A DNA stretch of 64,000 bases, taken from contig CM053143.1 in assembly GCA_028571685.1 (NCBI GenBank), forward strand, positions 136,620,829 through 136,684,828, in the 5' to 3' direction. The stretch's first letter is position 1. Each line of letters begins with the position of its first letter. The notes beneath the pieces are model-generated. The model made no database searches. It had not been told where the DNA came from and worked only from the letters and a program-made list of their open reading frames with translations. The DNA is from Heterohyrax brucei. Taxonomy: Eukaryota; Chordata; Mammalia; Hyracoidea; Procaviidae. Made by a program: the position numbers and the translations under genes. Positions 11,238 to 21,649 of the stretch are shown piece by piece.

Positions 11238-11406
11238 AAAGAACCCAAATCCGTTGCCATCAAGTCAATTCTGACTCACAACAGCTCTATAGGACAGAGT
11301 AAAAACTACCTCTGTAGAGTTTCCAAAGAGTGTCTGGTGGATTCAAACTGCCAGTCTTTTGGTTAGCAGCAGCAGCCCTTAACCATCACCCTACCAGTGT
11401 TTCCTA
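11238..11406 (-). repeat. tRNA-derived SINE, short form
   Basis: Antisense CCGTTGCCATCAAGTCAATT, CTATAGGACAGAGTAAAAAC, CTGGTGGATTCAAACTGCC and CTTAACCATCACCCTACC, one after another without gaps. Confidence 0.9.
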
Positions 11407-11409
11407 ACA

Positions 11410-12012
11410 GGCAGGTCTTTGTCTGAATAATCTCTCGGTAGATTTGCTTAACCTTTTGTGTACCCAGGCACTCCCAAAACAGGACAGTTCCTAGTAAACC
11501 AGGGTGGTTAGTCAGTCACCTTAGACTTTAACCAGATCTAAGTTGCCTCCACAGCCTTTTGTCGGGCCTCTGCAGCCACCCTGAATGGTGCCACCTGGAG
11601 ATCCAGCCTGGGGCAGACATGGCCTTCACAGCCAGCACCATAAAGTACACAGAGTCCATTTCCCTCTGAGTCAGAGAACGAAGTCAGGGGTGACAGTGTG
11701 GCAAGATCTACTTGGGACACCTCGTCCTCTTACAGATGGCTCAGAACTCACTGGAAGGCCGAGTTTGAGAGGAAGCTTTCCAGGAAGTTGAAAGCGAGAC
11801 CCAGGAGTGCACATCACCATCTATGTAATATGCCACATCGGAAGACATTTTACAAGGGACCTTAAATTATGACCTTAAATCACCTCCAAGGCCAGGTCAC
11901 AGATACCCGTAGAGAGGAGGCAGGGTTTTGCTGAAACACACAACACAGAACTTAACTGGATTACTTAGCAAATTTGACCATAGCATTTTTTTGCAAAAAG
12001 CGGAAATCAGAA
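11410..12012. other. no feature seen
   Basis: Mixed-composition single-copy sequence. Overlapping frames of 60-68 codons on both strands are unrecognised and taken as chance. Confidence 0.4.
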
Positions 12013-12098
12013 CTTTTCTTCCTACCTCCGACCTTCCTTCCCTCTCTCTCTCTCCTTCCCTCCTCCCTTCCTTTCTTCTTTCTTTCCTTTTTTCTTCT
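12013..12098 (+). repeat. polypyrimidine low-complexity tract
   Basis: About 85 bases nearly all C and T, as CTTCC, CTCTCT and TTTCTTTC runs with only a few purines. Such mirror-rich tracts can form triplex DNA. Frames across it are composition artefacts (S/L/F- or R/K/E-rich). Confidence 0.9.
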
Positions 12099-12479
12099 GG
12101 CTTTCTCTTCTAGGACACCTCCCTGCACTACAGTGGAAGGCAGGGTACTGACCAAATGTCAAGGGTTGTAGCTGGAGCAGAGTCCTGATGCGCCCTCTCC
12201 CACCTCACTGTGCCGATATTGTTCCTCTAGTTACTGGATCCTGAGAGGTCTTGGGAGTTTCCAAGGAGGGCCAAGTTGCAGCGGGAGGACTCCAGAGGCT
12301 TAGGGAGTGACTAGTCACCAACGGTACACGGTGTTTCAATGTTATCACAGCTGGTGAAGTTGTTACCTGTGCGTTCAGACTTACTCTCAACCCTAAGGGA
12401 AGGTAGTCATCTTGAGCAACCCCAAGAGTACTCTGGGACCCCCCTCCATCCACCTCCTCCTGACACTACTTAGAAGACA

Positions 12480-12605
12480 AATAGTTAAAACAGGAGGAAC
12501 GTTAGAGAAACCATCTAATTCAACTTCCTGCTTATACGGAGTAGGGCACAGAGGCACGGAGAGGAGACGCGAGCTTCCCGCAGTCACAGCGTGAGTCTGC
12601 CGTCT
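12480..12605. repeat. old mammalian repeat fragment
   Basis: AGAGAAACCATCTAATTCAA followed by GGGCACAGAGGCACGGAGAG resembles the 3' part of a very old dispersed repeat. A similar order appears at 45228-45355 next to HOPX. Confidence 0.4.
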
Positions 12606-12724
12606 TTCATCTGGGGTGCAGAAGGCGAGAGGAAGAAAAAGGTGTCTAGCTTCCTATCAGACTGTTTCTCTCCCTTTATTTTACCCATGATTTTAGCCTA
12701 AATTATTTTCAACTCTTTTTTTCT

Positions 12725-12935
12725 CGAGTCCCTGGGTGGTGCAGACTGATAATGTGTTCAACTACTGACCAAGAAGTTGGAAGTTCAAATCCATCTAGAG
12801 GCAAATCAGAAGAAAGGTCTGGTGATCTCCTTCCAAAATATCAGCCACTGAAAGCCCTACGGAGTATAGTTCTGCTCTGACACACATGGGACCACCATGA
12901 ATCTGAGTCAACTAGAGGACAGCTGGTTTATTTTT
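12725..12935 (+). repeat. tRNA-derived SINE, long form
   Basis: GAGTCCCTGGGTGGTGCAGA head, CATCTAGAGGCAAATCAG, GAAAGGTCTGGTGATCTCC, CAGCCACTGAAAGCCC, and CACACATGGGACCACCATGA before the tail. Confidence 0.95.
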
Positions 12936-12939
12936 CTTC

Positions 12940-14690
12940 TCCACTCTACCAAGCATACAGGTTCTTTTTGGGGAGGGGGGAGCTTTACTTTCACACTTTG
13001 CATTTTTGTTAGCTTAACTGACTCAATGGCACTTGACTAATCCTCTTTTCCACTTTCTCTCTTCACTCAGGTGAAATCATTCACAGAAGTCAAGTGTCAA
13101 GGTAGAACTCGGGACATGGGGTACCTTGTGGGTAGAGCTGGGACCAAGAGCCCTGTCTGCTCTTCCTTCCTCCCAGGGCTTCAGGAGACAGGGCTAGAAA
13201 GGCCTGCAACAGCCACGCTGTGTAGTGGCTAAGAGCACTGACTGTGGAACCAGATAGCATGGGTTTGCCTCTCAGCAAGGTTTTTACCACAAAAATTTTG
13301 TTTTTCCCACCTACCCACCCCATGCTTTCTAAACTCACAGGGCCCATCCCTGAACTTTCAGGGCCACATGAAACGGGTGTGGGGACTCTCTGTCCTGATC
13401 GTGAATGTTAGGGGATTACAGTCAGGCCAGGGTGGCCCCAACTAGCAGCATCATGGGAAAGGCATCATCTCCACCCCTCCGGAGAATGTCAACATGTTTC
13501 TCAGGCAGAGCACACCAGCAGCAACAGAACCTTCATGCTGAAGTAGAGAAATAAGGCATTCATGGCCAAAGAAAGGTGCCTCATCCTTTCCTCCTTCCAC
13601 AGTCAGGGTAATGCCACCTATTACCAAGAGCCCTGATCCCTGTGACCAACAACATGAGTGGGATCATGGAGGAAAACAAAGTTTATGACCTCCCTGTGGT
13701 TCATTAGGACCTCGACTAAATTAAATGGAATGAGAACAAACTGTGGTTCTTACAAAGAAGAGCAAGCCCTATGTGGGCCACACCCAAATGGAACAGGCTT
13801 ACCCAGAAACCTTTCTGTCATGGTGCCATGGCATCTTGAGTCTCAGTCATCAACTGATTTAGGACTCCATAGAAAAACAAATGGATTATGTAAGATGATA
13901 GAAGATACGCTTTGCCTGAAACAGAGACAGTCTGCTGAAAGAATGACTCAATACATATTAAGTAGACAGCAAACTACGAAGAAAACACAGTATGATTGTA
14001 TTTTAACTTCAAATTCCTCATCATGAGAGAACTTGTGAAACCCTTGGCTAGAAAAGACCAAGGGAAGCATCTCCATCCTTGGCCAGCTGGCATCACTTTC
14101 ATTGTCTTGTTTCTTTGTCACCTGGTGATCTTCTTCTGCCTTCCACACTTGTTCCACATCCCAGCGAGGCTGGATCAGGAAGGGCACTCTGGGAGTCAGA
14201 ACTTCCATTCTGGCCACACAGAACTCTCCATCTCTCTGTCTGCAAGTTCATTCCTTGGGAGCAGAACTTTCAGTAAGTATGTTTCTGCACTCTGGCTATC
14301 CTTTACCCAATTTGTATTTGTACAGGTCAGATTTGGGCCAGTAGAAAGTTGATGCCCTTTGCTGTGAACATGGTAAAATGCCTTTAGTAGATCTCTCTTC
14401 CCAGGAATGTCTTTTCTCTTTGTGTGTACTGTTATTTGGCTATCCATGCTCCCTACTCACCAAACTGCCCTCTGAAACTCACTGCTGAGGGACCACTAGC
14501 TTTTGGCAGGAAGAGAATGGTTTCCCCCACTGCTGATGTATCGTTGCCTTCTATGTAGCTCTACAAAACAGCACTGTTTGCTGCCGAACCTTGGATTTTT
14601 GAGTTTAATTATTTTTTGCTTGCCACACATTAAATGTCACAAAGATGACTGATGGTAGGAAAATCTGGTTTCTTCTTACATTTATTCATA
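12940..14690. other. single-copy stretch with a MIR scrap, no gene recognised
   Basis: A short MIR-like piece (GTGGCTAAGAGCACTGACTG) lies at 13213-13262. Frames of 118-122 codons at 13658-14026 and 13996-14352 overlap in different phases and have no recognisable domain, so I do not call them. Confidence 0.4.
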
Positions 14691-15830
14691 GTTGTTGTTG
14701 TTAGGTGCTGTCAAGTTGGTTCTAGCTCACTGAGACCTTCTGTACAACAGAATGAAATGTTGCTGGGCCTTGATTCATTTTCATGATGGAAACCCTGGTG
14801 GTGTAGTGGTTAAGTGCTATGTCTGCTAACCTAAAGGTCAACAGTTCAATTACACTAGGCATGCTCCTTAGAAATTCTGTGGGGCAGTTCTGCTCTGTCT
14901 ATAGGGTCGCTGTGAATTGGAATCAAGTCAAAGGCAGTGGCTTTGGCTTTTGGGGAAGCATGTTTGTGTCCACTGTTTTAGCTATTGTGTCACTCCATCT
15001 TATTGAGGCTTTCCCTCGTTATTGCTGACCCTGCACTGTGAGTAGCATTCGACTCGACGGCACTTGGCTTGGCGTACTGTATCAAACATGATGTCCCTTT
15101 TTAGGGATTGGTCTTTCCTGAAAATATGTTCAAAGTCAGTCAGCCAACTTCTCACCATTCTCACATCTAAGGAGCATTCTGTGTATTTCTTCTAAGATTG
15201 ATCTGTTCATTGTTCTGGCAGTCCCTGGTCTATTCAATATTCTTTGCCACCACCACAATTCAAATGCATCAATTCTTTTTCTCTCTTCCTTTTTCATTGT
15301 TCGGCTTTAACATGTTCTATAAAGCCATTGAAAACACCATGGCTTGGATTAGGGATACCCTAGTCATTAAGGTGACATCTTTGCTTTTTAATACTTTAAA
15401 GAGATCTTTTGCAGCAGATTTGCCCAACACAATATGTCCTTTGATTCTTTGACTCCCACTTCACTGGATTTTGACTGTTGATCCAAGTGGAGTGAAATCC
15501 TTGACAATCTAATTTTTTTCATTTATCATGGTATTGTCTATTGGTCCAATTGTGAGTATTTTTGTTTTCTTCAGACATAATCGTACTGAAAGGTGTAGCC
15601 TTTGTTATGTATCAGTAAGTTCTTCAAGTAATTGTCATCTTCAGCTAGCAAGGTTGTGTCATCTTCATATCACGGGTCATTAATAAGTCTTTCTGTAATC
15701 CAGACACTATGTTTTTTTTCACATAGTCCAGTTTCTCTGAAGTCTGTTAGCAACTGATGGAGAGATTTTCCTTTCTTATTAAAAGAGAGATATGAAGGTG
15801 AAAATGCATGTTCTTTCCTACCTGCCTTTG
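14690..15830 (-). repeat. RTE (BovB-like) LINE 3' half, interrupted by a SINE
   Basis: Antisense 3' tail (TTGTTGTTGTTAGGTGCTGT) then, after a SINE at 14786-14957, the 3' UTR and the end of the reverse-transcriptase ORF up to a YxDD-type catalytic block at 15658-15669 that reads Y-E-D-D. Frame breaks are frequent. At 15040-15080 it carries a ~40-bp insertion containing GACTCGACGGCACTTGGC. Confidence 0.85.
14786..14957 (+). repeat. tRNA-derived SINE, short form, nested in RTE
   Basis: GGAAACCCTGGTGGTGTAGT head, GCTGTGAATTGGAATCAAGT and a GGCTTTGGCTTTTGG tail; antisense RTE sequence continues on both sides, so this SINE is younger than the LINE copy. Confidence 0.95.
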
Positions 15831-16082
15831 GATGTTTTTGTTAAAAGATGTCATGCATAGAGCCACTGTAGCCGACTTGCCACCATAAGGGAAAGTACCA
15901 CTGTCATACTGAAGACTATAAAATGAAAGATAGGAGGAAAAAAAGAGAAAAACCTAGGTTATTGGTGACATCATTGCACAGAGAATAACCTGGAACTACC
16001 TACCTGTGGAGTTCTTAAGTGATACAGCAATTGCTCTTGTGGTTTCAGTCACTTTCAGTCTTATTTCTATGACTTTGTGGTT

Positions 16083-16277
16083 GTGTGCCATTGAGTCAGT
16101 TTTGATTCATAATGATTCCCTAGGACAAAGTGGAACTTCCCAATAGGGTTTTCTAGGCTGTAATACTTATGGAAGCAGATTGTCAGGTCTTTTACCCATG
16201 GAGTCACTGATGGGTTAGAACTCCCAACATTTTGGTTGGAAGTCAAGTGCTTAACCGTTGAACCACCAGGGCTTCTT
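16083..16277 (-). repeat. tRNA-derived SINE, long form
   Basis: Antisense GTGCCATTGAGTCAGTTTTG, CAGATTGTCAGGTCTTTTAC, CAACATTTTGGTTGGAAGTC and TGAACCACCAGGGCTTC. Confidence 0.9.
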
Positions 16278-16434
16278 ACCTCTATGATGCACCAAAAAAA
16301 GAGAAATAGCTGTAAGCCAACACATTATCCAAGAACAAAGGAAATGTTTCCTGATGAAGATGAGACTCTGCTGATGCCTGACCCTCTGATCATTGAGTTG
16401 CAAAGCCTCTGAAAGAATTTAGAGACTGAGTAAA

Positions 16435-16560
16435 TTTCACATATTTATTGAACATCCAGTGTGCTAGGCACTAGAATTACAAGAATGAACAAAGAAGACA
16501 ACATCACTGTTGTTATGTAAAACATATTCTGAAAGAAAGAAGATAAACAAATAAACAAAT
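16435..16560 (+). repeat. L2 LINE fragment
   Basis: TATTGAACATCCAGTGTGC, TAGGCACTAGAATTAC and AAAGAAGATAAACAAATAAA match the L2 core order. Confidence 0.55.
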
Positions 16561-16634
16561 ACAAGTAAGTGGAAACATTTTCAGGTAACTTTCTGAATAT
16601 TGGTTCAAATCAGTGCTGAATATAAACCCGAACT

Positions 16635-16830
16635 CTGGACTCTGGTAGCTCTGGATTTAAATTCCATCTGTACCACTTATTGTGGCAAAATCATTTATTC
16701 TTTCAGATAGTTTCTTCACCTCTAAAATGAAGATAATGAAAATTTAACTCATGTCTATTGTAAGGATAAAATAAGCAAGTTAACTTTCTGTAAAGTGCTT
16801 TACATAGATCCTGGTACACAGTCTCTCTGG
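16635..16830 (+). repeat. MIR element
   Basis: Full MIR order: TCTGGATTTAAATTCC, TGTACCACTTATTGTGG, CACCTCTAAAATGAAGATAA, TAAGGATAAAATAAGC and AAAGTGCTTTACATAGATCC. Confidence 0.85.
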
Positions 16831-16904
16831 ATTGTAGACCACCATCATTGCCCTGAAAATCTGCTCAAGGCGCTGTGGGTATTAAAAGATGAACAAGATA
16901 CAGA

Positions 16905-17482
16905 CTGTTTTAGTCAGCTGGTGCTGCTCTAACAGAAATATCATGAATGAATGGCCTTAAAAAAGTGAAGTTTATTCTTACACAGGCTACTAGGCTGTAA
17001 GTCCAAATTCAGGATATCTGCTCCAAGGGGGAGGCTTTCCCTCTTTGTCAGCTCTGGAGAAAGATCTTTGTGTTATACCAGTCTTCAGTTAGGGAATATC
17101 TTGATGCAGGAACCTCAGGTCTGAATGCTATACTCCCAGTGCTGCTTTCTTGATGGCATGAGGTTCCCAATTCTCTGCTTGCTTCCACTTCCTTTTATCT
17201 CTTGTAGGATAAACTGATGAAAGGTGGTGCAAGCCACATTCCAGGGAAACTCTTTACCTTGGAGCAGGGAGGTGATATTAGAAAGGATTTTATAGTACCA
17301 TCCTAATCCTCTTTAACATAAATCTAGTCTATTAACCACAGGCAGAGATTAGGATCCTAAAACATTAGGATTTACAGAATCAGAAAATCACAAAATGGAA
17401 GACAACTGCAAAATACTGGAAATGATGGCCTAGACAAATGGCTACACACATTTTGGAGAGGACACACAGTTCAATCCATGAC
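16905..17482 (-). mobile_element. MaLR-type solo LTR
   Basis: Antisense of the LTR at 8.9 kb: TTTTAGTCAGCTGGTGCTGC, CTAACAGAAATATCATGAAT, GAAGTTTATTCTTACA, and near the end GAGAGGACACACAGTTCAAT. No internal region. Confidence 0.85.
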
Positions 17483-17485
17483 AAA

Positions 17486-18600
17486 GACACTACATTTAAG
17501 AAATCCGGGAGGCAAGAATCCAGATACTGTCGTAGAAGCTAGTCAATGAATTAGGCAGGAAACAAAAGAATTCCTCTGGTAACCAAGGTTGGGGTAGACA
17601 AGGCCCCCTGTCTTGCCTTTTCTCTCACACATGTTTTATAACATTACTCCCTTTTCTGAGAGATAAAGAAATATTCTAAGCAATTGCTGCTCTTCTTTCA
17701 CATACAACCCCTGTTCCCAAGAGAATCAAGAGGTCTTTTTCTTTCTCCAGCGAAGTGAAAAATTCCGCAGTATGTGTATCTCGGTGGCACTTACCAGTCT
17801 GCGCTATATTCCAGCAAATACACACAGATATTGCCATGAATGATCTCATCAAACCCTGTCTCCCTTCCTTCAACCCTCAAAGTCATACCCTCTTAATGTG
17901 TTTAACCGTTGCCATTGACCATGAAGGGCCGTATCTAACACAACAAAGATAAACATCGGCTAAGCCGGTCCCCACACCCACGCACACATTCTCAGTTCCG
18001 CTGATGGTCACACAGAGTCACTGATCTCGCTCTCACGCTGTGAGTGCATCTTCCCACAGTCTTACTCACATGTTGGCTTTTGATTCGAGCACCAGCGAGG
18101 AACCTTCAGCTCCTATAGGAATTTTCTGATGAGGGAAGAGGAGGGTGGAGGCAGGAGCAAGAAATTAAAAGAGTTGTTGAAAGGAGACTTAAAATTGTAT
18201 TATCCTATCCTCAACCTTCTCTGTAACTGTCCTTTCTTTGTACCTTTTGTGCCTGAAAGAAACCAACTTTTCATTAATTGGGCAGTGGTCCAAGCTTTTA
18301 GCTCGGCTTCCTGCCCACAGAGCTGTGAAATTGACCACACCAGGTTGAAAGCTTTGAAGGAGGCAACATCTAACTGGGAATCCGTTCAACATAAGGACGT
18401 CAGAGTGAGAGTCCAGGGTGCTCCTTTTATCTTTCCCTTCTGTTGTCTACAACCTGTCATGCAGTCTCAGTAAAGCACAGTTTTACTTGGTTAAGAAAGA
18501 GGGTAGAGATGAGAAGGTAGTGATGAGAAAGTTCCAGGCGACTCTTAGAAGTCACCGCCTCCCTATCAAACCTGAATAACCTGGAGAGATGTAATCTCTG
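17486..18600. other. single-copy stretch upstream of the candidate HOPX promoter
   Basis: No repeat is evident. A 114-codon frame at 18129-18473 and an overlapping minus-strand frame are unrecognised. This could contain promoter-proximal control elements for the exon at 18.75 kb. Confidence 0.35.
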
Positions 18601-18717
18601 CATACTTTCGGTCGTGTTGGTCCTGCCCACACTGCAGGTTTTTCAGGTCCTTGCTTGAGTGTGCACTTCCGAGCGTAAACAGCCACGCTGTCAACAGCCT
18701 GCGTCAGCCAAGCCCGC

Positions 18718-18725
18718 TATTTAAA
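18718..18725 (+). promoter_or_regulatory. TATA-like box TATTTAAA of a candidate upstream HOPX promoter
   Basis: TATTTAAA lies about 30 bases before the start of a short exon-like segment and is preceded by about 100 bases of relatively CpG-containing DNA in an otherwise CpG-poor region. With its preceding C, CTATTTAAA also resembles a MEF2 site. The orientation agrees with HOPX, whose coding exon is 25.9 kb downstream. Confidence 0.4.
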
Positions 18726-18747
18726 CAGGCGGGCAGGCAAGAGCGCT

Positions 18748-18782
18748 GCTTCCAGACCCAGGCTTGCCCTTGACACAGCTAG
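18748..18782 (+). other. candidate alternative first exon of HOPX
   Basis: The segment begins about 25 bases after the TATA-like box and ends CTAG before GTAAGT, a near-perfect 5' splice site at 18783. It contains no ATG, which suits a leader exon. Human HOPX has alternative non-coding first exons tens of kilobases upstream. Linkage to HOPX is inference from strand, donor strength, single-copy sequence and position; it could start another transcript such as a lncRNA. Confidence 0.4.
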
Positions 18783-18789
18783 GTAAGTA

Positions 18790-19588
18790 ACTTTCAGTTA
18801 ACCTCACGTGCAGAAGAATGAGCTTGGATAGAAAGGAGACCAAGATGCTGTCAATAACTAGATTTGCTCTCTGGTTGGAAAAAGGCAAAGGTGAAAAGGG
18901 GAGTAAAAACTAAAAGATGGTCTCCAAGCAAGCAGCCAGGGAACGCGCGCTGCTCAGTGTAAGGTCTCCAGCTGGTGCAAACTGACACGGGGTTGTGGCA
19001 GAATTTGGAGCAAGAGGGAGTCCCTGTCAGCTTTTGGCCAGCAGGTGGGATGTTTTTCTTGCTGTCTCCTATTTCTGAAGGACTTTTTGCAACTAACACC
19101 TGAGTGGCCATGCATCTGATTTTATCACCTAGAAGCTGGTGATTTATTGCTTTTCTATATCCTGCCCTTTTATCTAAAAAAACAGACATAATATCACTTG
19201 CAAACGTCTGTTGTGCTCCATGGGGTGGGAGGAAAAGAGGTCTGTCTGGGCTGAACAGACATAACTCAACTGTGAATTTGCAGCCTTTTTATTATTTCTG
19301 GTTGTTTTACTACTTATTATCTACAACAGTGAAAACACTGATTTTGTTTAAGATGAAAGGGAATTTCTGTGTTCTGGGGCTTATGAGGAAATGCGCGTTT
19401 GTGATATTTGAGCATGATAGCGTCCCGGGTAAACTGTTAAGCAAAGTGGTGTAAGAGTCACTGATTTAAGAACCACAATCCACTGTGGAGTTTAGATGAG
19501 ACAGTCTTAAGAGAAAAGGAATGCAAAAAGTTCCCTTCAAGTAGTACTGCTACTGGAGAGACCTGCCTTGTATTTAGCTAAGTAAACC
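18790..19588. other. single-copy stretch after the candidate exon
   Basis: Repeat-free. A 112-codon minus-strand frame at 18851-19189 shows no domain that I can identify. Confidence 0.35.
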
Positions 19589-19589
19589 A

Positions 19590-19752
19590 AAGGCAAACCC
19601 ACTGTTGTTGAGTGGCTTCTGACTCATAGCAATGCTATAGGACAGAGTAGAACTGCCCCATAGAGTTTCCAGGGAGCACCTGGTGGATTTAAACTGCCAA
19701 CTGTTTGGTTAGCAGACATAGCACTTAAGCAGTATGCCAGCGGGGTTTCCAT
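19590..19752 (-). repeat. tRNA-derived SINE, short form
   Basis: Antisense CTGTTGTTGAGTGGCTTCTG, GGACAGAGTAGAACTGCCCC, GCACCTGGTGGATTTAAACT and ATGCCAGCGGGGTTTCC. Confidence 0.95.
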
Positions 19753-19754
19753 TT

Positions 19755-20418
19755 AGTTAAGTAGGGTTAAGTAAAAGCAAAGGTAAAAAGAGAATAAAGG
19801 AAGGTACTGAGAAGGAGGGAAGGAGCAGGAAGGAGGACAATGGTGGTGAGTAGATGGCAGAGGCTTTATAAACAGACATCACATCCATAAAATGCACACA
19901 GGGTTATAATGGGGAATAGAGCATTATGTTAACTCAGTTCAACTTTTGGGGTCCAGTAACCTTGACCTAAAGAAATGAATCTGGAGAAAGCAGCCAAGGG
20001 TCTTCTCCCAGGTAACACCTTCCACCTTCTACACATACACACCTTGAAGTTCACCTCTTGGACCCTTAGGAATCCAAAAGTCCTAAATTAAGGACTGTGG
20101 TTTAAGCTGATGCATCATTATTAATATAAATACATTTTTATCTGAGCGGATGCTAAGTGAGGAACCTAAAGAGAAGTTGTGGAGGCTAAATCTCTTACCA
20201 TGGCAGCCACCTTACTCCTATCAAGCTAAAGCTCAGCTACAGGGTCATCAAGTCTGATGTCAATCAAGCAAATAATGATTAAAGAGCTTCTCTGGGCAAA
20301 GACAAATTGGCGAGGGGACAGGGAAGTAGAAAAACAGAGAAAAGAAGTAGAAGGTGGCTCCGATTCTCCAAAAAATTCGAAATTTAAAGGGCAAAGACAG
20401 AACTAAGCATAGTATAAG
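19755..20418. other. no feature seen
   Basis: A purine-rich GAAGGAGGGAAGGAGCAGG stretch near 19810 is the only local structure. Confidence 0.4.
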
Positions 20419-20419
20419 A

Positions 20420-20585
20420 AAGGCTGAAAGTTTGAGTCCACCTAGAAGCTCCCCATGTAAAAAATGTAGATATCTGCTTCTGAAAAATCAGCCACTAAAA
20501 ATTCCGTGGAGTACAGGTCTACTTCCCTGTACGTGGGGTCACCAGGAGTCAAAACTGACTCAGCAGCAACTGCTCTGGTTTGGGT
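20420..20585 (+). repeat. tRNA-derived SINE, long form, 5'-truncated
   Basis: Starts inside the element at GGCTGAAAGTTTGAGTCCAC, has CTGCTTCTGAAAAATCAGCC and ends with GGTCACCAGGAGTCAAAACT. Confidence 0.9.
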
Positions 20586-20591
20586 AAGAAA

Positions 20592-20830
20592 TCACATACT
20601 GTATGATTCCATTTGGATAATGAGATAGAAAATGCAAATGAACCTCTAGTAACAGACAAGAGAACATAGCTGTCTGGGTAGAGACACTGTGCTGGAGGGC
20701 AGTGGCAGGGTGCAGAGGACCCCAGTGTCACAGGAATTTCTCATATGTCAAAACTTATTAAGTTGTACCTGTTAAATGCTCAGTTTATTATATGTCAATT
20801 ATATCCCAGCAAACAGCACTTGAATAATTC
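20592..20830 (+). repeat. L1 LINE 3' fragment
   Basis: CATACTGTATGATTCCATTT at the start and TTATTATATGTCAATTATAT at the end are typical of old L1 3' ends. Confidence 0.65.
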
Positions 20831-21117
20831 TAAAATAATTAACAGCATATTTAAAAATCAGGTTATGCAATGTGCTGTAAATTAAAGATGAGTACTTTCT
20901 GGGGAATATTAAATGAGTAGAGTAGGAACAAGATAGGATTCTCTATTGAACCAGAAGGGTCCCTAGAGAGCCTTTAACCTGGTGTTTGACAGACCTGGAG
21001 ACCTTTGAAAAAAAACACCAGTAACTGGGCCCCACTCCAGATGAGTTCACTCTGAATTTCTGGGTGCACCATCTTGCTTTGGTTTGGTTTGGTTTTAACC
21101 TCCAAAAGTGATGACTG

Positions 21118-21288
21118 CAGAACGGCCCTGGCTGAGCATTGGGCTACTGACCCAAAGGGTTGGTGGTATGAGCCCCCCAAGCCTCCCTCGGGGAGAAAGA
21201 CACAGTAGTCTGCTTCTGCAAAGATTACAGTCTTGGACACACTGTAAGACAGTTCCTTTATGTACTGTAGAGTCACTGTGAGTTGGAA
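21118..21288 (+). repeat. tRNA-derived SINE with central module (first of three in a row)
   Basis: GAACGGCCCTGGCTGAGCAT head is diverged; GTCTGCTTCTGCAAAGATTA module and GTCACTGTGAGTTGGAATTG end are clear. Confidence 0.85.
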
Positions 21289-21289
21289 T

Positions 21290-21445
21290 TGGAAACTCTG
21301 GTGACATAATGGTTAAGTGCTGTGTCTCCCAACCAAAAGGTTGGCAGTTCTAATCCACTAGACACTCTTTGGAAACTCTATGAGGCAATTCTACTCTGCC
21401 CTATAGGGTGGCTATGAGCCAGAATCGACTCCGTAGCAGTGAGTA
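21290..21445 (+). repeat. tRNA-derived SINE, short form (second of three)
   Basis: GGAAACTCTGGTGACATAAT head directly abuts the previous tail. GGTGGCTATGAGCCAGAATC and CGACTCCGTAGCAGTGAG end it. Confidence 0.95.
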
Positions 21446-21455
21446 TGAGTCAGAA

Positions 21456-21640
21456 TTGGAAATTCTGGTGACGTAGTGGTTAAATGCTGTCTGCTAACCA
21501 AAGGTTGACAGTTCAAATCGATGGGTGCTCTTTGGAAACCCGAGGGTAAGTTCTACTCTGTTCTGTAGAGTCACTGAGGCCGAATTGACTTGATAGCAAT
21601 GGGTATGACTCCAAATCAACTTGTTGGCGACAGGTTTGAT
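21456..21640 (+). repeat. tRNA-derived SINE, short form (third of three)
   Basis: GAAATTCTGGTGACGTAGTG head, GTTCTGTAGAGTCACTGAGG, GACTTGATAGCAATGGG, then a second CAAATCAACTTGTTGGCGAC tail-like sequence. Confidence 0.95.
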
Positions 21641-21649
21641 TTTTTTAAG

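Noticed and set aside
13658-14352. Overlapping 122- and 118-codon plus-strand frames
   Set aside because: Different phases, no splice logic, no recognisable motif; chance frames.
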